NCBI RefSeq assembly: GCF_000092985.1
Contig: NC_014211.1
Span: forward strand, 124,001 to 188,000
From: Nocardiopsis dassonvillei subsp. dassonvillei DSM 43111
GTDB lineage: Bacteria; Actinomycetota; Actinomycetes; Streptosporangiales; Streptosporangiaceae
DNA length: 64,000 bases
Reading direction: 5' to 3'
Every line of letters starts with the position of its first letter. The stretch's first letter is position 1. A model generated the notes under the pieces. The model was not told where the DNA came from. It saw nothing but the letters and a program-made list of their open reading frames with translations, and ran no database searches. This document shows, one piece after another, positions 25,206-33,600 of this stretch. A program made the translations under genes and the position numbers.

Positions 25206-26003
25206 GTGACGCCGCCGACACGCGCTGAACTGATCACCTATCTGGTGCGCACGGGAATCGCCGGGCACGTCGACACCCCGCGCCAGAACAACCTGCGGCA
25301 CTACCGGCGGCTCGTCCAGAAGGACCCCTACCACCAGTTCGGTCTCACCTTCTCCCACGACTGGACCTACTCCGAGGTCCTGGCGCTGATGAGCAAGCGC
25401 TGCGGCGTGGTGGCCGACGAGGAGTACGTGTGGGGGATCGACACCATCGACCCCGACCTGACCATCGACGCCCTGGAGGCCTTCGCCGACCGGCTGGCCC
25501 TGGCCGCCGAGCGCCGGGAACGGGTCCTGTTCGCCACCGGCCACCCGCGCAACCTCCGCGAGACCTACCGCGCCTGGAAGGACGCCCTCGCCGAGCGCGG
25601 GTGCCAGGTTCTCACCGCTGGTGGCGGCTATTCCTACGAAGTGACCACGGAGCGTCCCCCGAACCGGCGGATCGTGGTGTGGGAGGACGACATCGCCATC
25701 GTCACGGACGGTCGCCTCGCCCGCCACAGCCACCACCCCTTCGCCATGCGTGCCATCCTCGCGGACCTCGCGGACCGCGGTGAGGCATGGCCGCAGTTGG
25801 TCATCGCCGACCACGGGTTCGCGGGTGCGGCGGGTGAGGCGGGAGTGCCCGCGATGGGCTTCGCCGACTGCAACGACCCCGCCCTCTTCCTCGCCGAGGC
25901 CGAAGGGAAACTACTGGTCACGGTGCCTTTGGACGACGGTTACCTGACCGAGGACTACGCCCCTCTGCGCGAATACGTTCTCGCCCGGGCCGGTCTCCTG
26001 TGA
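25206..26003 (+). CDS. Conserved actinomycete protein, putative phosphatase
   Basis: From GTG 25206 (GGGGAG upstream) the protein has 265 residues. Conserved-looking blocks are NNLRHYRRLVQKDPYHQFGL, LFATGHPRNLRETY, RRIVVWEDDIAIVTDG, LVIADHGFAGAAGEAGVPAM and the closing VPLDDGYLTEDYAPL. I recall homologues in this position next to acuC being called phosphatases, but I see no HAD or histidine-phosphatase signature, so the activity is uncertain. Strand and spacing (255 nt after acuC) allow a separate promoter. Confidence 0.55.
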   Translation: MTPPTRAELITYLVRTGIAGHVDTPRQNNLRHYRRLVQKDPYHQFGLTFSHDWTYSEVLALMSKRCGVVADEEYVWGIDTIDPDLTIDALEAFADRLALAAERRERVLFATGHPRNLRETYRAWKDALAERGCQVLTAGGGYSYEVTTERPPNRRIVVWEDDIAIVTDGRLARHSHHPFAMRAILADLADRGEAWPQLVIADHGFAGAAGEAGVPAMGFADCNDPALFLAEAEGKLLVTVPLDDGYLTEDYAPLREYVLARAGLL

Positions 26004-26249
26004 GCAGGGGGAGACCATTTATACCCACCGTTAAACCTCATCCGACCCGCCATCAACACATAGCGCCGAAGACAGGCCCAACGGCCTTTCGCTGAGGCGA
26101 ACTCGGCTCTACTCTGAAAACGGACGTGTCAGTAGTGACAGCGTGACACGCTGGCATGGTTTGGGGCGGGTACACCGGGGTCGCCGCCGCACACCACGCC
26201 GGTCCCAAGGGTAGACAATGCTCACGTCCGGGAATGAGGGCGTCGAAAG

Positions 26250-26453
26250 ATGAACGGGAGCAAGCCGCCTCTCGAAGAGGTCAGGTTCCTGACCGTGGCG
26301 GAGGTAGCCACGATCATGCGTGTGTCCAAGATGACCGTTTACCGAATGGTGCACTCGGGAGTTCTCCCCGCGATTCGCGTGGGGCGTTCCTACCGGGTCC
26401 CCGAGCGGGCCGTGCACGACTACCTCCGCGAGGCTTTCGTCGAGGCTGGTTGA
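26250..26453 (+). CDS. BldC-like / excisionase-family helix-turn-helix protein
   Basis: A 67-residue DNA-binding protein consisting almost entirely of one MerR-like winged HTH: FLTVAEVATIMRVSKMTVYRMVHSGVLPAIRVGRSYRVPERAVHDYL. It is the same superfamily as BldC and phage excisionases. Small proteins of this type in actinomycetes are developmental or housekeeping regulators rather than phage genes, and no integrase is nearby. ATG 26250 follows GGGCGTCGAAAG. A second, true BldC-like protein is at 35031-35231. Confidence 0.85.
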   Translation: MNGSKPPLEEVRFLTVAEVATIMRVSKMTVYRMVHSGVLPAIRVGRSYRVPERAVHDYLREAFVEAG

Positions 26454-26508
26454 TCCAGGGCCCGGCCGACCGGGGCCGCCCCCCGGCCCCCGGTCAGCCG
26501 ACACACCC

Positions 26509-26537
26509 GGGGGCGGTGACTGACGGACACCGCCCCC
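26509..26537 (+). terminator. Hairpin after the BldC-like gene
   Basis: GGGGGCGGTG, 9-nt loop, CACCGCCCCC: a perfect 10-bp stem 56 nt past the stop. An imperfect second hairpin lies directly before it (about 26463-26498). Confidence 0.6.
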
Positions 26538-26655
26538 ACCGGCGTCTCCACCCCCCTCCCGACGCGCGCCGTCCGGAGCGCCGCAGGGCCGTCCCCCACC
26601 CCCACCGGCCGCGGTTCCCCCTTGTGCCGGGGCGGCCGAACGGGTCCCAGGGCAT

Positions 26656-26680
26656 CTACTACACTTTGTCGTTGTTGTAG
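26656..26680. promoter_or_regulatory. Inverted repeat ahead of the cytochrome c maturation operon
   Basis: CTACTACA (26656-26663) and TGTTGTAG (26673-26680) form an imperfect repeat; ACTACA-CTT-TGTCGT inside it resembles BlaI/CopY-family operators (ACTACA/TGTAGT half sites). It lies 38-62 nt before resA, where a promoter would be. Confidence 0.35.
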
Positions 26681-26717
26681 TCCGCCCTGTTCACACCCCG
26701 TTCGCGAGGTCCCCTCG

Positions 26718-27464
26718 ATGCCCAGCACCAGCACCGGTACGCGCCGAAGCCGTGCCGTGCCGCGCCTGGCGGCGGCCGGACTGGCCGCCGTACTCGCCCT
26801 GACCGGCTGTGCCGGGGGCAACGAGATCCAGGCCAGCGACGAGGAAAACCGCTTCATCTCCGGAGACGGCAGCGCCACCACCTTCGAGGCCGCCGAGCGC
26901 ACCGAGGCCCCCGAGGTCACCGGCACCACCCTCGACGGCGAGGAGGTCTCCCTCGGCGACTACGAGGGCGGCATCGTCGTCCTCAACGTCTGGGCGAGCT
27001 GGTGCGGCCCCTGCCGCGCCGAGCAGCCGGTCCTGGACGAGGTGCACGCCGAGTACGCGGACCTGGGCGTGGACTTCCTCGGCGTGAACATCAAGGACGA
27101 CGAGACGGCCGCGCGGTCCTACCAGGAGAGCATGGGCGTCCCCTACCCGAGCCTGTACGACCAGCCCGGCGCGGTGCCCCAGGCCTTCCGCGACACCGTG
27201 CCCCCGCGCTCCATCCCCAGCACGCTCGTCATCGACCCCGAGGGCCGCATCGCCGCCCGCGTCATCGGCCCGACCACCTACGGCCAGCTGACCGAGCTGC
27301 TCAACCCGCTGGTGGTCGAGTTCGACTTCGGCGACCCGGAGGAGCGCCCCCGCGTCGCGGAGCAGGAGGCCGGGCAGACGGCCTCCCCGGAGGAGGCCGA
27401 CCCCTCGGCCGGGCCGTCGGACGCGCCGTCCGAGGCGGACCAGGGCTCCGGGGACGAGGGCTGA
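26718..27464 (+). CDS. resA: ResA-like lipoprotein thioredoxin (cytochrome c maturation)
   Basis: Extracytoplasmic thiol-disulfide oxidoreductase that reduces the haem-binding cysteines of apocytochrome c. The 248-residue protein begins with a lipoprotein signal (LAAVLALTGC, lipid on Cys31). A TlpA/AhpC-TSA thioredoxin domain follows, with the active site WASWCGPC (Cys96, Cys99), then LGVNIKDDETAARSYQE and the cis-Pro loop PRSIPSTLVID. The last ~45 residues are an acidic Ser/Pro tail. ATG 26718 has GAGG 9 nt upstream. Its stop overlaps the ccdA start by one base (TGATG), so the operon is translationally coupled. Confidence 0.9.
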   Translation: MPSTSTGTRRSRAVPRLAAAGLAAVLALTGCAGGNEIQASDEENRFISGDGSATTFEAAERTEAPEVTGTTLDGEEVSLGDYEGGIVVLNVWASWCGPCRAEQPVLDEVHAEYADLGVDFLGVNIKDDETAARSYQESMGVPYPSLYDQPGAVPQAFRDTVPPRSIPSTLVIDPEGRIAARVIGPTTYGQLTELLNPLVVEFDFGDPEERPRVAEQEAGQTASPEEADPSAGPSDAPSEADQGSGDEG

Positions 27465-28270
27465 TGGACCCCATCGGCACCACCGTCCTCACCGGCTCCC
27501 TGCTGGCCGCGATCCCGCTGGCCCTGGCCGCGGGCCTGGTCTCCTTCCTCTCGCCCTGCGTGCTCCCTCTCGTGCCCGGCTACCTGTCCTACGTGACCGG
27601 GATGAGCGGCACCCAGGTGCGCGAGCGCACCGCCTCGACCGCGGGGGGCGGCACCGCCACCGTCGCCGACGTCGACGCCGAACTGGCCTCCCGCCGCTGG
27701 ACCATGGTCACGGGCAGCGTCCTGTTCATCGCCGGGTTCACCCTGGTGTTCGTCGCCGTCGGCGGCTTCATCGGCTGGCTCGGTGAGATCCTCATGGACT
27801 ACACCGACCCCATCACACGGGTGCTCGGCGTCCTCACCGTCGTCCTGGGCCTGGCCTTCATGGGCGTCGTCCCGGGCTTCGGGCGCGAGTTCCGCTTCCA
27901 CCGCCTGCCGCGCGCCGGACTGGCGGGCGCGCCCCTGCTCGGCGTCCTGTTCGGCCTGGGCTGGACCCCCTGCATCGGGCCGACCCTGGCCGCCGTGCAG
28001 ACCCTCGCCTTCGTCGAGGGCGGCGCCGGACGCGGCATGCTGCTGTCCCTGGCCTACTGCGTCGGCCTCGGGCTGCCGTTCGTCCTGGCCTCCCTCCTCT
28101 ACCGGCGCGCGCTGGGCACCTTCGACTGGCTCAAGCGCCGCACCCGCACGGTCACCGTGATCGGCGGGGCCATGCTCGTCCTGGTCGGCCTGGCGATGGT
28201 GACCGGCCTGTGGACGCAGCTGACCATCGCCATGCAGGGCTGGGCCGCCGACTTCCAGACGGTGATCTGA
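27464..28270 (+). CDS. ccdA: CcdA-type thiol-disulfide electron transfer membrane protein
   Basis: Carries reducing equivalents from cytoplasmic thioredoxin across the membrane to ResA. The 268-residue protein has six predicted membrane segments. The reactive Cys pair is in LSPCVLPLVPGYLSYVTG near the N-terminus and GWTPCIGPTLAAVQTLAFV in the fourth segment, both CcdA signatures. A short cytoplasmic loop (RERTASTAGGGTATVADVD) follows the first segment. Start and stop overlap resA and resB by one base each (TGATG). Part of the System II cytochrome c maturation operon. Confidence 0.95.
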   Translation: MDPIGTTVLTGSLLAAIPLALAAGLVSFLSPCVLPLVPGYLSYVTGMSGTQVRERTASTAGGGTATVADVDAELASRRWTMVTGSVLFIAGFTLVFVAVGGFIGWLGEILMDYTDPITRVLGVLTVVLGLAFMGVVPGFGREFRFHRLPRAGLAGAPLLGVLFGLGWTPCIGPTLAAVQTLAFVEGGAGRGMLLSLAYCVGLGLPFVLASLLYRRALGTFDWLKRRTRTVTVIGGAMLVLVGLAMVTGLWTQLTIAMQGWAADFQTVI

Positions 28271-29973
28271 TGAGTACGACCGCGAACGACCAAGGGGCCG
28301 GGACCGCCGCCCAGAACGGGGAGGGCGCCCGACCGCGCCCCAAGGGCCTGGGCGCGGTCGGCTGGCTGCGCTGGATCTGGCGCACCCTGACCTCGATGCG
28401 CACCGCCCTGATCCTGCTGTTCCTGCTGGCCGTCGGGGCCATCCCGGGCTCGATCCTGCCGCAGAACGTGGTGAGCGTCGACGAGGTCAACACCTACTTC
28501 CAGGAGAACCCCGAACTGGCGCCCTGGCTGGACCGGTTCTACCTCTTCGACGTGTTCTCCTCGCCCTGGTACGCGGCGATCTACCTGCTGCTGTTCGTCT
28601 CCCTGGCGGGCTGCGTGCTCCCCCGGGCGCTGGCGCACGCCCGCGCGGTGCGGGCCCGCCCGGTGCACACGCCCAAGAACCTGGGCCGGATGCCCTACGC
28701 CGCCGCGTTCACCACCGACGCCGACCCCGAGACGGTGCTGGAGCAGTCCCGCAGGGTCCTGCGGGGCTACCGGACCGAGCGCTACGGCGACTCCCTCTCC
28801 ACCGAGACCGGCTACCTGCGCGAGGCCGGGAACGTCCTGTTCCACCTCGCCCTGCTGGGCCTGCTGCTCGCCCTGGCCGCCGGGTCCTTCCTCGGCTACC
28901 GCGGCAACATGCTCCTGGTGGAGGGCGACGGGTTCGCCAACACCCTGACCTCCTACGACGCGATCTACCCCGGGCACTGGACCGACACCGACTCCCTGGA
29001 ACCCTTCTCCATCCACCTGGACGACTTCGAGGCCTCCTTCATCGAGGACGGCGGCCTGCGCGGCCAGGCCGAGTCCTACGTCGCCGACCTCACCTACAGG
29101 GAGGCGCCCGACGCGCCGCAGGAGCGGCACCGGCTGGAGGTCAACCACCCGTTGAGCGTGGCGGGCGTGCAGGTCTACCTGCTCGGCCACGGGTACGCGC
29201 CGGAGTTCGAGGTGCGCAACGCCGAGGGCGACCTGGTCTTCGACCAGGCGGTCCCCTTCCTGCACCGGGACACGGCCTCCTACACCTCCGACGGCGTGGT
29301 CAAGGTGCCCGACACCGGAGGCGAGCAGCTCGGCTTCGTCGGCGTGTTCCTGCCCAGCGCGGTGGAGACGCCCGAGGGGGAGATGGTCTCCAACTTTCCC
29401 GGGGCCCAGAACCCCCGGATCACCCTGGAGGGCTACCGGGGAGACCTGGGGCTGATCGACCCGCAGTCGGTCTACCAGCTGCGCACCGGCGGCATGGAGG
29501 AGCTGGGCAGCTCCCCCGTGATGGAGATCGGGGACACCTGGGAGCTGCCCGAGGGCGCCGGGTCGATCACCTTCTCCGGATACAAGGAGTACGTCAGCCT
29601 CCAGATGAACCGCGACGGCGCCCGGCTGCCCGCGCTGACCGCGGCCTCCCTGGCCGTCGCCGGGCTGATCGTCACCCTGTTCGTCCGCCCGCGCCGCGTG
29701 TGGGTGCGCGCGACCAGGGGCGGGGACGGCCGCACCCACGTGGAGCTGGCCGCCCTGGGCAAGACCGAGGCGGCCGGGAACAACGTGGAGTTCCACGAAC
29801 TCACCACGGAACTCGCCGGACGGCTCCGGAGCCGGTCCGACGGGGAATCCGGCTCCGGACCGGACAGCCGTCCGACTGCCGGCCCGGACACCGACCCGGA
29901 CCCCGCTCCGGGCTCCGACCCCCATCCGCCATCCGACCCGCCAGAGTCGACCACACAAGGGAGTGACCGGTGA
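28270..29973 (+). CDS. resB: ResB/Ccs1 cytochrome c biogenesis protein
   Basis: Membrane component of the System II haem lyase. The 567-residue length is usual. After a cytoplasmic lead, helices include TALILLFLLAVGAIPGSILPQ, YAAIYLLLFVSLAGCVLPRAL and LFHLALLGLLLALAAGSFLGY. A large extracytoplasmic ResB domain (~residues 215-455) follows, then a last helix (LTAASLAVAGLIVTLFV) and a cytoplasmic tail ending in a Pro/Asp/Ser-rich stretch. It overlaps ccsB by 4 nt (GTGA). Works with CcsB to deliver haem to apocytochromes. Confidence 0.94.
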   Translation: MSTTANDQGAGTAAQNGEGARPRPKGLGAVGWLRWIWRTLTSMRTALILLFLLAVGAIPGSILPQNVVSVDEVNTYFQENPELAPWLDRFYLFDVFSSPWYAAIYLLLFVSLAGCVLPRALAHARAVRARPVHTPKNLGRMPYAAAFTTDADPETVLEQSRRVLRGYRTERYGDSLSTETGYLREAGNVLFHLALLGLLLALAAGSFLGYRGNMLLVEGDGFANTLTSYDAIYPGHWTDTDSLEPFSIHLDDFEASFIEDGGLRGQAESYVADLTYREAPDAPQERHRLEVNHPLSVAGVQVYLLGHGYAPEFEVRNAEGDLVFDQAVPFLHRDTASYTSDGVVKVPDTGGEQLGFVGVFLPSAVETPEGEMVSNFPGAQNPRITLEGYRGDLGLIDPQSVYQLRTGGMEELGSSPVMEIGDTWELPEGAGSITFSGYKEYVSLQMNRDGARLPALTAASLAVAGLIVTLFVRPRRVWVRATRGGDGRTHVELAALGKTEAAGNNVEFHELTTELAGRLRSRSDGESGSGPDSRPTAGPDTDPDPAPGSDPHPPSDPPESTTQGSDR

Positions 29974-30962
29974 CGTACACACTCGCCGCACAGGTGGACG
30001 AGGTGATGACGTCAGTCAGTGACTCGTTGATCATCGCGATGATCGTCACGTACGCGGCTGCGCTGTTCCTCTTCGCCATCGAGGCCGCCTACGGAAAACG
30101 CACCAGGCTCAAGGCCGGTCGGCTCATGCCGGTCAACGCCGGTGCCGAGTCCGGCGCCGACGACGGCATCAAGGTCAACGTCCGCAGCACCGAGGTGGAG
30201 GCCAGGGCCTCCCAGAGCGTCCTGGGCAAGATCGCCCTGGGCGTGACGACGTTCGGCTTCGTGATGGGTGTCGCCCAGATCATCGCCCGCGGCCTGGCCG
30301 CCGGGCGCTGGCCCTGGGGCAACATGTTCGAGTTCGTCGTGGCCCTGTGCCTGGTCGCGGTGGGCGGTCTGCTCTTCGCCTCCTACCGGTACCAGGCGCG
30401 CTTCCTGGGCGCGTTCGTGCTGGTCCCGGTGCTCGTCCTGCTGGGCATCGGCGTCCGCTGGCTGTATGTGGACCCGGGCCCGCTCATCCCCGCCCTGCAC
30501 TCGTACTGGGTGCCCATCCACGTGACCGCGACGATCATCGCGGGCGGCGCCTTCATGGTCTCCGGCGCGGCCGGCGTCACCTACCTCGTGGCGCACCGGG
30601 CCGAGGCCAGGCGCGCGCTGGGCGAGCGGGTGGCCGGTATCGCGGGCCGCCTGCCCAGCCCCGAGCTGCTGGACCGGATCTCCCACCGGTTCATCCTCTT
30701 CGCCTTCCCGCTGTGGACCTTCGGCATCATCGCCGGTTCCATCTGGGCCGACGAGGCCTGGGGCCGCTTCTGGGGCTGGGACCCCAAGGAGGTCTGGTCG
30801 TTCATCTCCTGGGTGATCTACGCGGCCTACCTGCACGCCCGGGCCACCGGCGGCTGGCGCGGACCCAAGGCCACGTGGATCAACGTGGTGGGCTTCGCGA
30901 CCATCCTGTTCAACTTCTTCGCGGTGAACTACATGTTCAGCGGTCTGCACTCCTACGCCTGA
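29970..30962 (+). CDS. ccsB: CcsB/CcsA (ResC) haem-handling cytochrome c biogenesis protein
   Basis: Partner of ResB that binds and exports haem. The 330-residue polytopic protein begins after GTG 29970. It has the WGNMFEFVVALCLVAVGG segment, a conserved histidine in HSYWVPIHVTATIIAGGAF, and the tryptophan-rich WWD-type motif WGWDPKEVWSFISWVIYAAY, with a further His in YLHARATGGWRG, all ligands or contacts for haem. About eight hydrophobic helices. Last gene of the resA-ccdA-resB-ccsB operon, followed by a 17-bp hairpin. Confidence 0.95.
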   Translation: MTYTLAAQVDEVMTSVSDSLIIAMIVTYAAALFLFAIEAAYGKRTRLKAGRLMPVNAGAESGADDGIKVNVRSTEVEARASQSVLGKIALGVTTFGFVMGVAQIIARGLAAGRWPWGNMFEFVVALCLVAVGGLLFASYRYQARFLGAFVLVPVLVLLGIGVRWLYVDPGPLIPALHSYWVPIHVTATIIAGGAFMVSGAAGVTYLVAHRAEARRALGERVAGIAGRLPSPELLDRISHRFILFAFPLWTFGIIAGSIWADEAWGRFWGWDPKEVWSFISWVIYAAYLHARATGGWRGPKATWINVVGFATILFNFFAVNYMFSGLHSYA

Positions 30963-30971
30963 CCCCGACCC

Positions 30972-31007
30972 GCGAACGGGGCCCCGCCACGGCGGGGCCC
31001 CGTTCGC
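30972..31007 (+). terminator. Terminator of the cytochrome c maturation operon
   Basis: GCGAACGGGGCCCCGCC pairs with GGCGGGGCCCCGTTCGC around a 2-nt spacer (17-bp stem) and is followed by TTT; it starts 10 nt after the ccsB stop. Confidence 0.8.
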
Positions 31008-31082
31008 TTTGGGGCTCCGCTCCGCTTCGCCCGTGTCCGGGCGCCCGGACGTGTTCGCTTCTGGGCTCCGCGTCCTCCGTGT

Positions 31083-32057
31083 TCAGGCGGGCGGGGGAGC
31101 GGTGGACCCCCGCACGACCAGGCGGGTGTCCAGGGTGACGGTGCCGGGGGAGTCCCCGCTGCTGACGCGGTGCAGCAGCAGGTCGATGGCGGAGCGTCCG
31201 GCCGCGGCGGTGGGCATGTCGATGCTGGTCAGGTCGCAGTGCCGGGCGGTGTGGGTGTTGTCGACGCCGACGACGCTGAGGTCGCCGGGCACGGACGCGC
31301 CCAGGTCCCGCAGCTCCTGGACCAGACCGAGGGCGACCAGGTCGTTGTAGGCCAGGACGGCGGTGGCGCCGAGGTCCAGCACCTCCCGGGCGGCGGCCGC
31401 GCCGCCCTCCTCGGTGGGCTGGTTGGGTCCCACGCCGTGCAGGACCAGGCCGCGGCGCAGGGCGGCCTCCTCCGCCGCGCGCTCCAGGCGCTGGTTGGTC
31501 CACGACGCGCGCGGTCCGGTGAGCAGGGCGATCTCGCGGTGGCCGAGGGTGGCGAGGTGGTCCACGGCCTGCCCGGCGCCCGAGGCCACGTCCATGAGGA
31601 CGGCTGGCAGCCCGGCGGGCTGGCGGTTGACCACAACGAAGGGCACGTCGGCGCTCAGCTCCGCGATCAGGCGGTTGCTCAGGCGCGGCGCGACCAGGAG
31701 CGCGCCGTCCACCTGGGTGGCCATGGAGCGGATCAGCTCCTCCTCCACGCGGGCCTGCTCGTCGGTGTCGGCGACGAACACGTGGTGGTCGCTGCGGCGG
31801 GCGTGGGCCTGCGCGGCCTTGATCAGGGGCGGGAAGAACGGGTTGGCGATGTCGGCGACGATCAGCCCCAGGTTGCCGGTGCGGCGGGTGGACAGGGCCC
31901 GCGCGGCGCGGTTGGGCCGGTAGCCCAGGGCGCTGGCGGCGGCGAGCACGCGGGTCCGGGTGTCGGCGTTGACCAGGTGCGCGGCGGAGAAGGTCCGGGA
32001 GACGGTGGAGACGTGCACCCCGCTCGCCAGGGCGACGTCCTTGATGGTCACGGCCAC
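31083..32057 (-). CDS. LacI-family transcriptional regulator
   Basis: A 324-residue sugar-responsive repressor. The N-terminal HTH VTIKDVALASGVHVSTVSRTFS and hinge helix NRAARALSTRRTGNLG are followed by a periplasmic-binding-like effector domain (GLIVADIANPFFPPLIKAAQ, DGALLVAPRLSN, VVVNRQPAGLP, REIALLTGP, VLAYNDLVALGLVQEL, SVVGVDNTHTARHCDLTSID). GTG 32057 has AAGGAGG 6 nt upstream. It is divergent from a pectate lyase gene with two similar operator-like sites in between, so it probably represses that gene and itself until a pectin-derived ligand binds. The ligand is inferred. Confidence 0.92.
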   Translation of the reverse strand: MAVTIKDVALASGVHVSTVSRTFSAAHLVNADTRTRVLAAASALGYRPNRAARALSTRRTGNLGLIVADIANPFFPPLIKAAQAHARRSDHHVFVADTDEQARVEEELIRSMATQVDGALLVAPRLSNRLIAELSADVPFVVVNRQPAGLPAVLMDVASGAGQAVDHLATLGHREIALLTGPRASWTNQRLERAAEEAALRRGLVLHGVGPNQPTEEGGAAAAREVLDLGATAVLAYNDLVALGLVQELRDLGASVPGDLSVVGVDNTHTARHCDLTSIDMPTAAAGRSAIDLLLHRVSSGDSPGTVTLDTRLVVRGSTAPPPA

Positions 32058-32096
32058 CCGTGGCCTCCTTCGGTGGGGAACGGCTCCGAGGTTACT

Positions 32097-32110
32097 GGCA
32101 AGCGGTTGTG
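32097..32110. promoter_or_regulatory. LacI-type operator, regulator-proximal
   Basis: GGCAAGCGGTTGTG matches the reverse complement of the second site (TGCAAACGGTTGCA) at 10 of 14 positions, including the central CG typical of LacI-family operators. It lies 40 nt upstream of the LacI gene start. Confidence 0.45.
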
Positions 32111-32206
32111 GTTGACCAGTGCGTACTTTGAGGTTCGGTGCCTGGTTTTCCGGGGTTTTCCCGGGTGGGAGGGGTTGACGCCGGTCCGACTCCTGGGAGA
32201 TGTTCA

Positions 32207-32220
32207 TGCAACCGTTTGCA
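32207..32220. promoter_or_regulatory. LacI-type operator ahead of the pectate lyase gene
   Basis: TGCAACCGTTTGCA is a near-perfect palindrome with a central CG, 23 nt before the pectate lyase start and about 100 bp from the regulator-proximal copy, a spacing compatible with looping. Confidence 0.55.
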
Positions 32221-32242
32221 GTCCCCCCTGAGGAGAAGAAAC

Positions 32243-33526
32243 ATGCGCAGGCTCGCACTCCCTCTGAGCGCGGTGTTGGTGATGACCGCTGTCGCGCCCG
32301 TCCAGGCGGCGCCCGACGTGGGCAGGCAGGTCCTGCCCGAGGGCGACGGCTGGGCCTCGGCCGGAGGCGGGACGACGGGAGGCGCGGACGCCTCCCCGGA
32401 GAACGTCTTCCGCGTCTCCACGGCGCAGGAGTTCCGCGAGGCGGTGAGCGGGGACGAGCCCAAGATCGTCTACGTCGAGGGTCTCATCGACGCGAACACG
32501 GCGCCGGACGGCACGCCCCTGTCGTGCGGGGACTACGCCGTGGACGGCTACACGCTGGAGGGCTACCTGGCCGCCTACGACCCCGGGGTGTGGGGCTGGC
32601 AGGACCCCAGCGGCCCGCTGGAGGAGGCCCGCGAGGCCTCTGCCGACGCCCAGGCGGAGCGGATCCGGGTGGAGGTCGGCTCCAACACGACCGTGGTCGG
32701 GGCCGGGGACGGCGCCGAGATCACCGGGATGAGCATCCGGGTGGTCGGCGCGCGCAACGTCATCCTGCGCAACCTCACCCTGTCCGACACGCACGACTGC
32801 TTCCCCGGCTGGGACCCCGGCGACGGCGGCGAGGGCAACTGGAACTCCGAGTACGACCACCTGGAGGTCTCCGGCTCCACGAACGTGTGGATCGACCACA
32901 ACACGTTCGACGACGGCGACAACCCGGGCTCGGAGCTGCCGGAGTACTTCGGACGCCGCTACGAGGTGCACGACGGCCTGCTGGACATCGTGCGCGCCAG
33001 CGACCTGGTGACGGTGTCGTACAACCACTTCGACGGCCGGGACAAGGCGATCCTGGTGGGCAACAGCGACGGCCGCACCACCGACCGCGGGTACCTGCGC
33101 ACCACCTGGCACCACAACCACTTCGACAGCCTGGGCCAGCGCGCGCCCCGCGTGCGCTACGGGCAGGTGCACGTCTACAACAACCACTACACGGTGGCCA
33201 CGGACCTGTACCAGTACAGCCTGGGGGTGGGCTTCGAGTCGCACCTGTACGCGGAGAACAACCTGTTCGACCTGCACGACGGCATCACGGCCGGGGAGAT
33301 CGTCGGCAACTGGGGCGGCACCGACATCGTGGAGCACGGGAACGCGGTGATGGAGGACGGCCGCGGGCGCGTCACGGAGGTGGACCTGGTGCGGGCGCAC
33401 AACGAGGCCTACCCCGACCAGGCGCTGGGCACCGACCTGACCTGGGTGCCGCAGTTCTCCACGCGGGTGGAGCCGGTGCACGCGGTCCGCGGCGTGCCGC
33501 GCGAGGCGGGCGCCGGGGTGCTCTGA
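32243..33526 (+). CDS. Secreted pectate lyase, polysaccharide lyase family 1-like
   Basis: A 427-residue precursor that cleaves polygalacturonate by beta-elimination. A signal peptide (RRLALPLSAVLVMTAVAPVQAA) ends near residue 23. The parallel beta-helix shows the family-1 hallmarks: NTTVVGAGDGAEITGMSIRV, NVILRNLTLSD, WNSEYDHLEVSGSTNVWIDH with the calcium-binding Asp residues, DIVRASDLVTVSYNHFDG, and the catalytic Arg region APRVRYGQVHVYNNHY. ATG 32243 follows GAGGAGAAG. Expression is probably controlled by the divergent LacI protein. Suggests growth on plant material. Confidence 0.93.
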   Translation: MRRLALPLSAVLVMTAVAPVQAAPDVGRQVLPEGDGWASAGGGTTGGADASPENVFRVSTAQEFREAVSGDEPKIVYVEGLIDANTAPDGTPLSCGDYAVDGYTLEGYLAAYDPGVWGWQDPSGPLEEAREASADAQAERIRVEVGSNTTVVGAGDGAEITGMSIRVVGARNVILRNLTLSDTHDCFPGWDPGDGGEGNWNSEYDHLEVSGSTNVWIDHNTFDDGDNPGSELPEYFGRRYEVHDGLLDIVRASDLVTVSYNHFDGRDKAILVGNSDGRTTDRGYLRTTWHHNHFDSLGQRAPRVRYGQVHVYNNHYTVATDLYQYSLGVGFESHLYAENNLFDLHDGITAGEIVGNWGGTDIVEHGNAVMEDGRGRVTEVDLVRAHNEAYPDQALGTDLTWVPQFSTRVEPVHAVRGVPREAGAGVL

Positions 33527-33564
33527 GTTCGTCGCCCCCGGAGTGGTCGCGTACCCCGGGAGCC

Positions 33565-33594
33565 GGGCCCGCCCGGCCCCGTCCGGGCGGGCCC
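33565..33594. terminator. Bidirectional terminator between pectate lyase and DUF4333 genes
   Basis: GGGCCCGCCCGG and CCGGGCGGGCCC form a perfect 12-bp stem with a 6-nt loop between the two convergent stops. Confidence 0.7.
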
Positions 33595-33600
33595 TCGCGG

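Noticed and set aside
26250..26453. Phage excisionase from an integrated element
   Set aside because: No integrase, attachment-site repeat or phage genes nearby; the protein is of the BldC-like chromosomal type.
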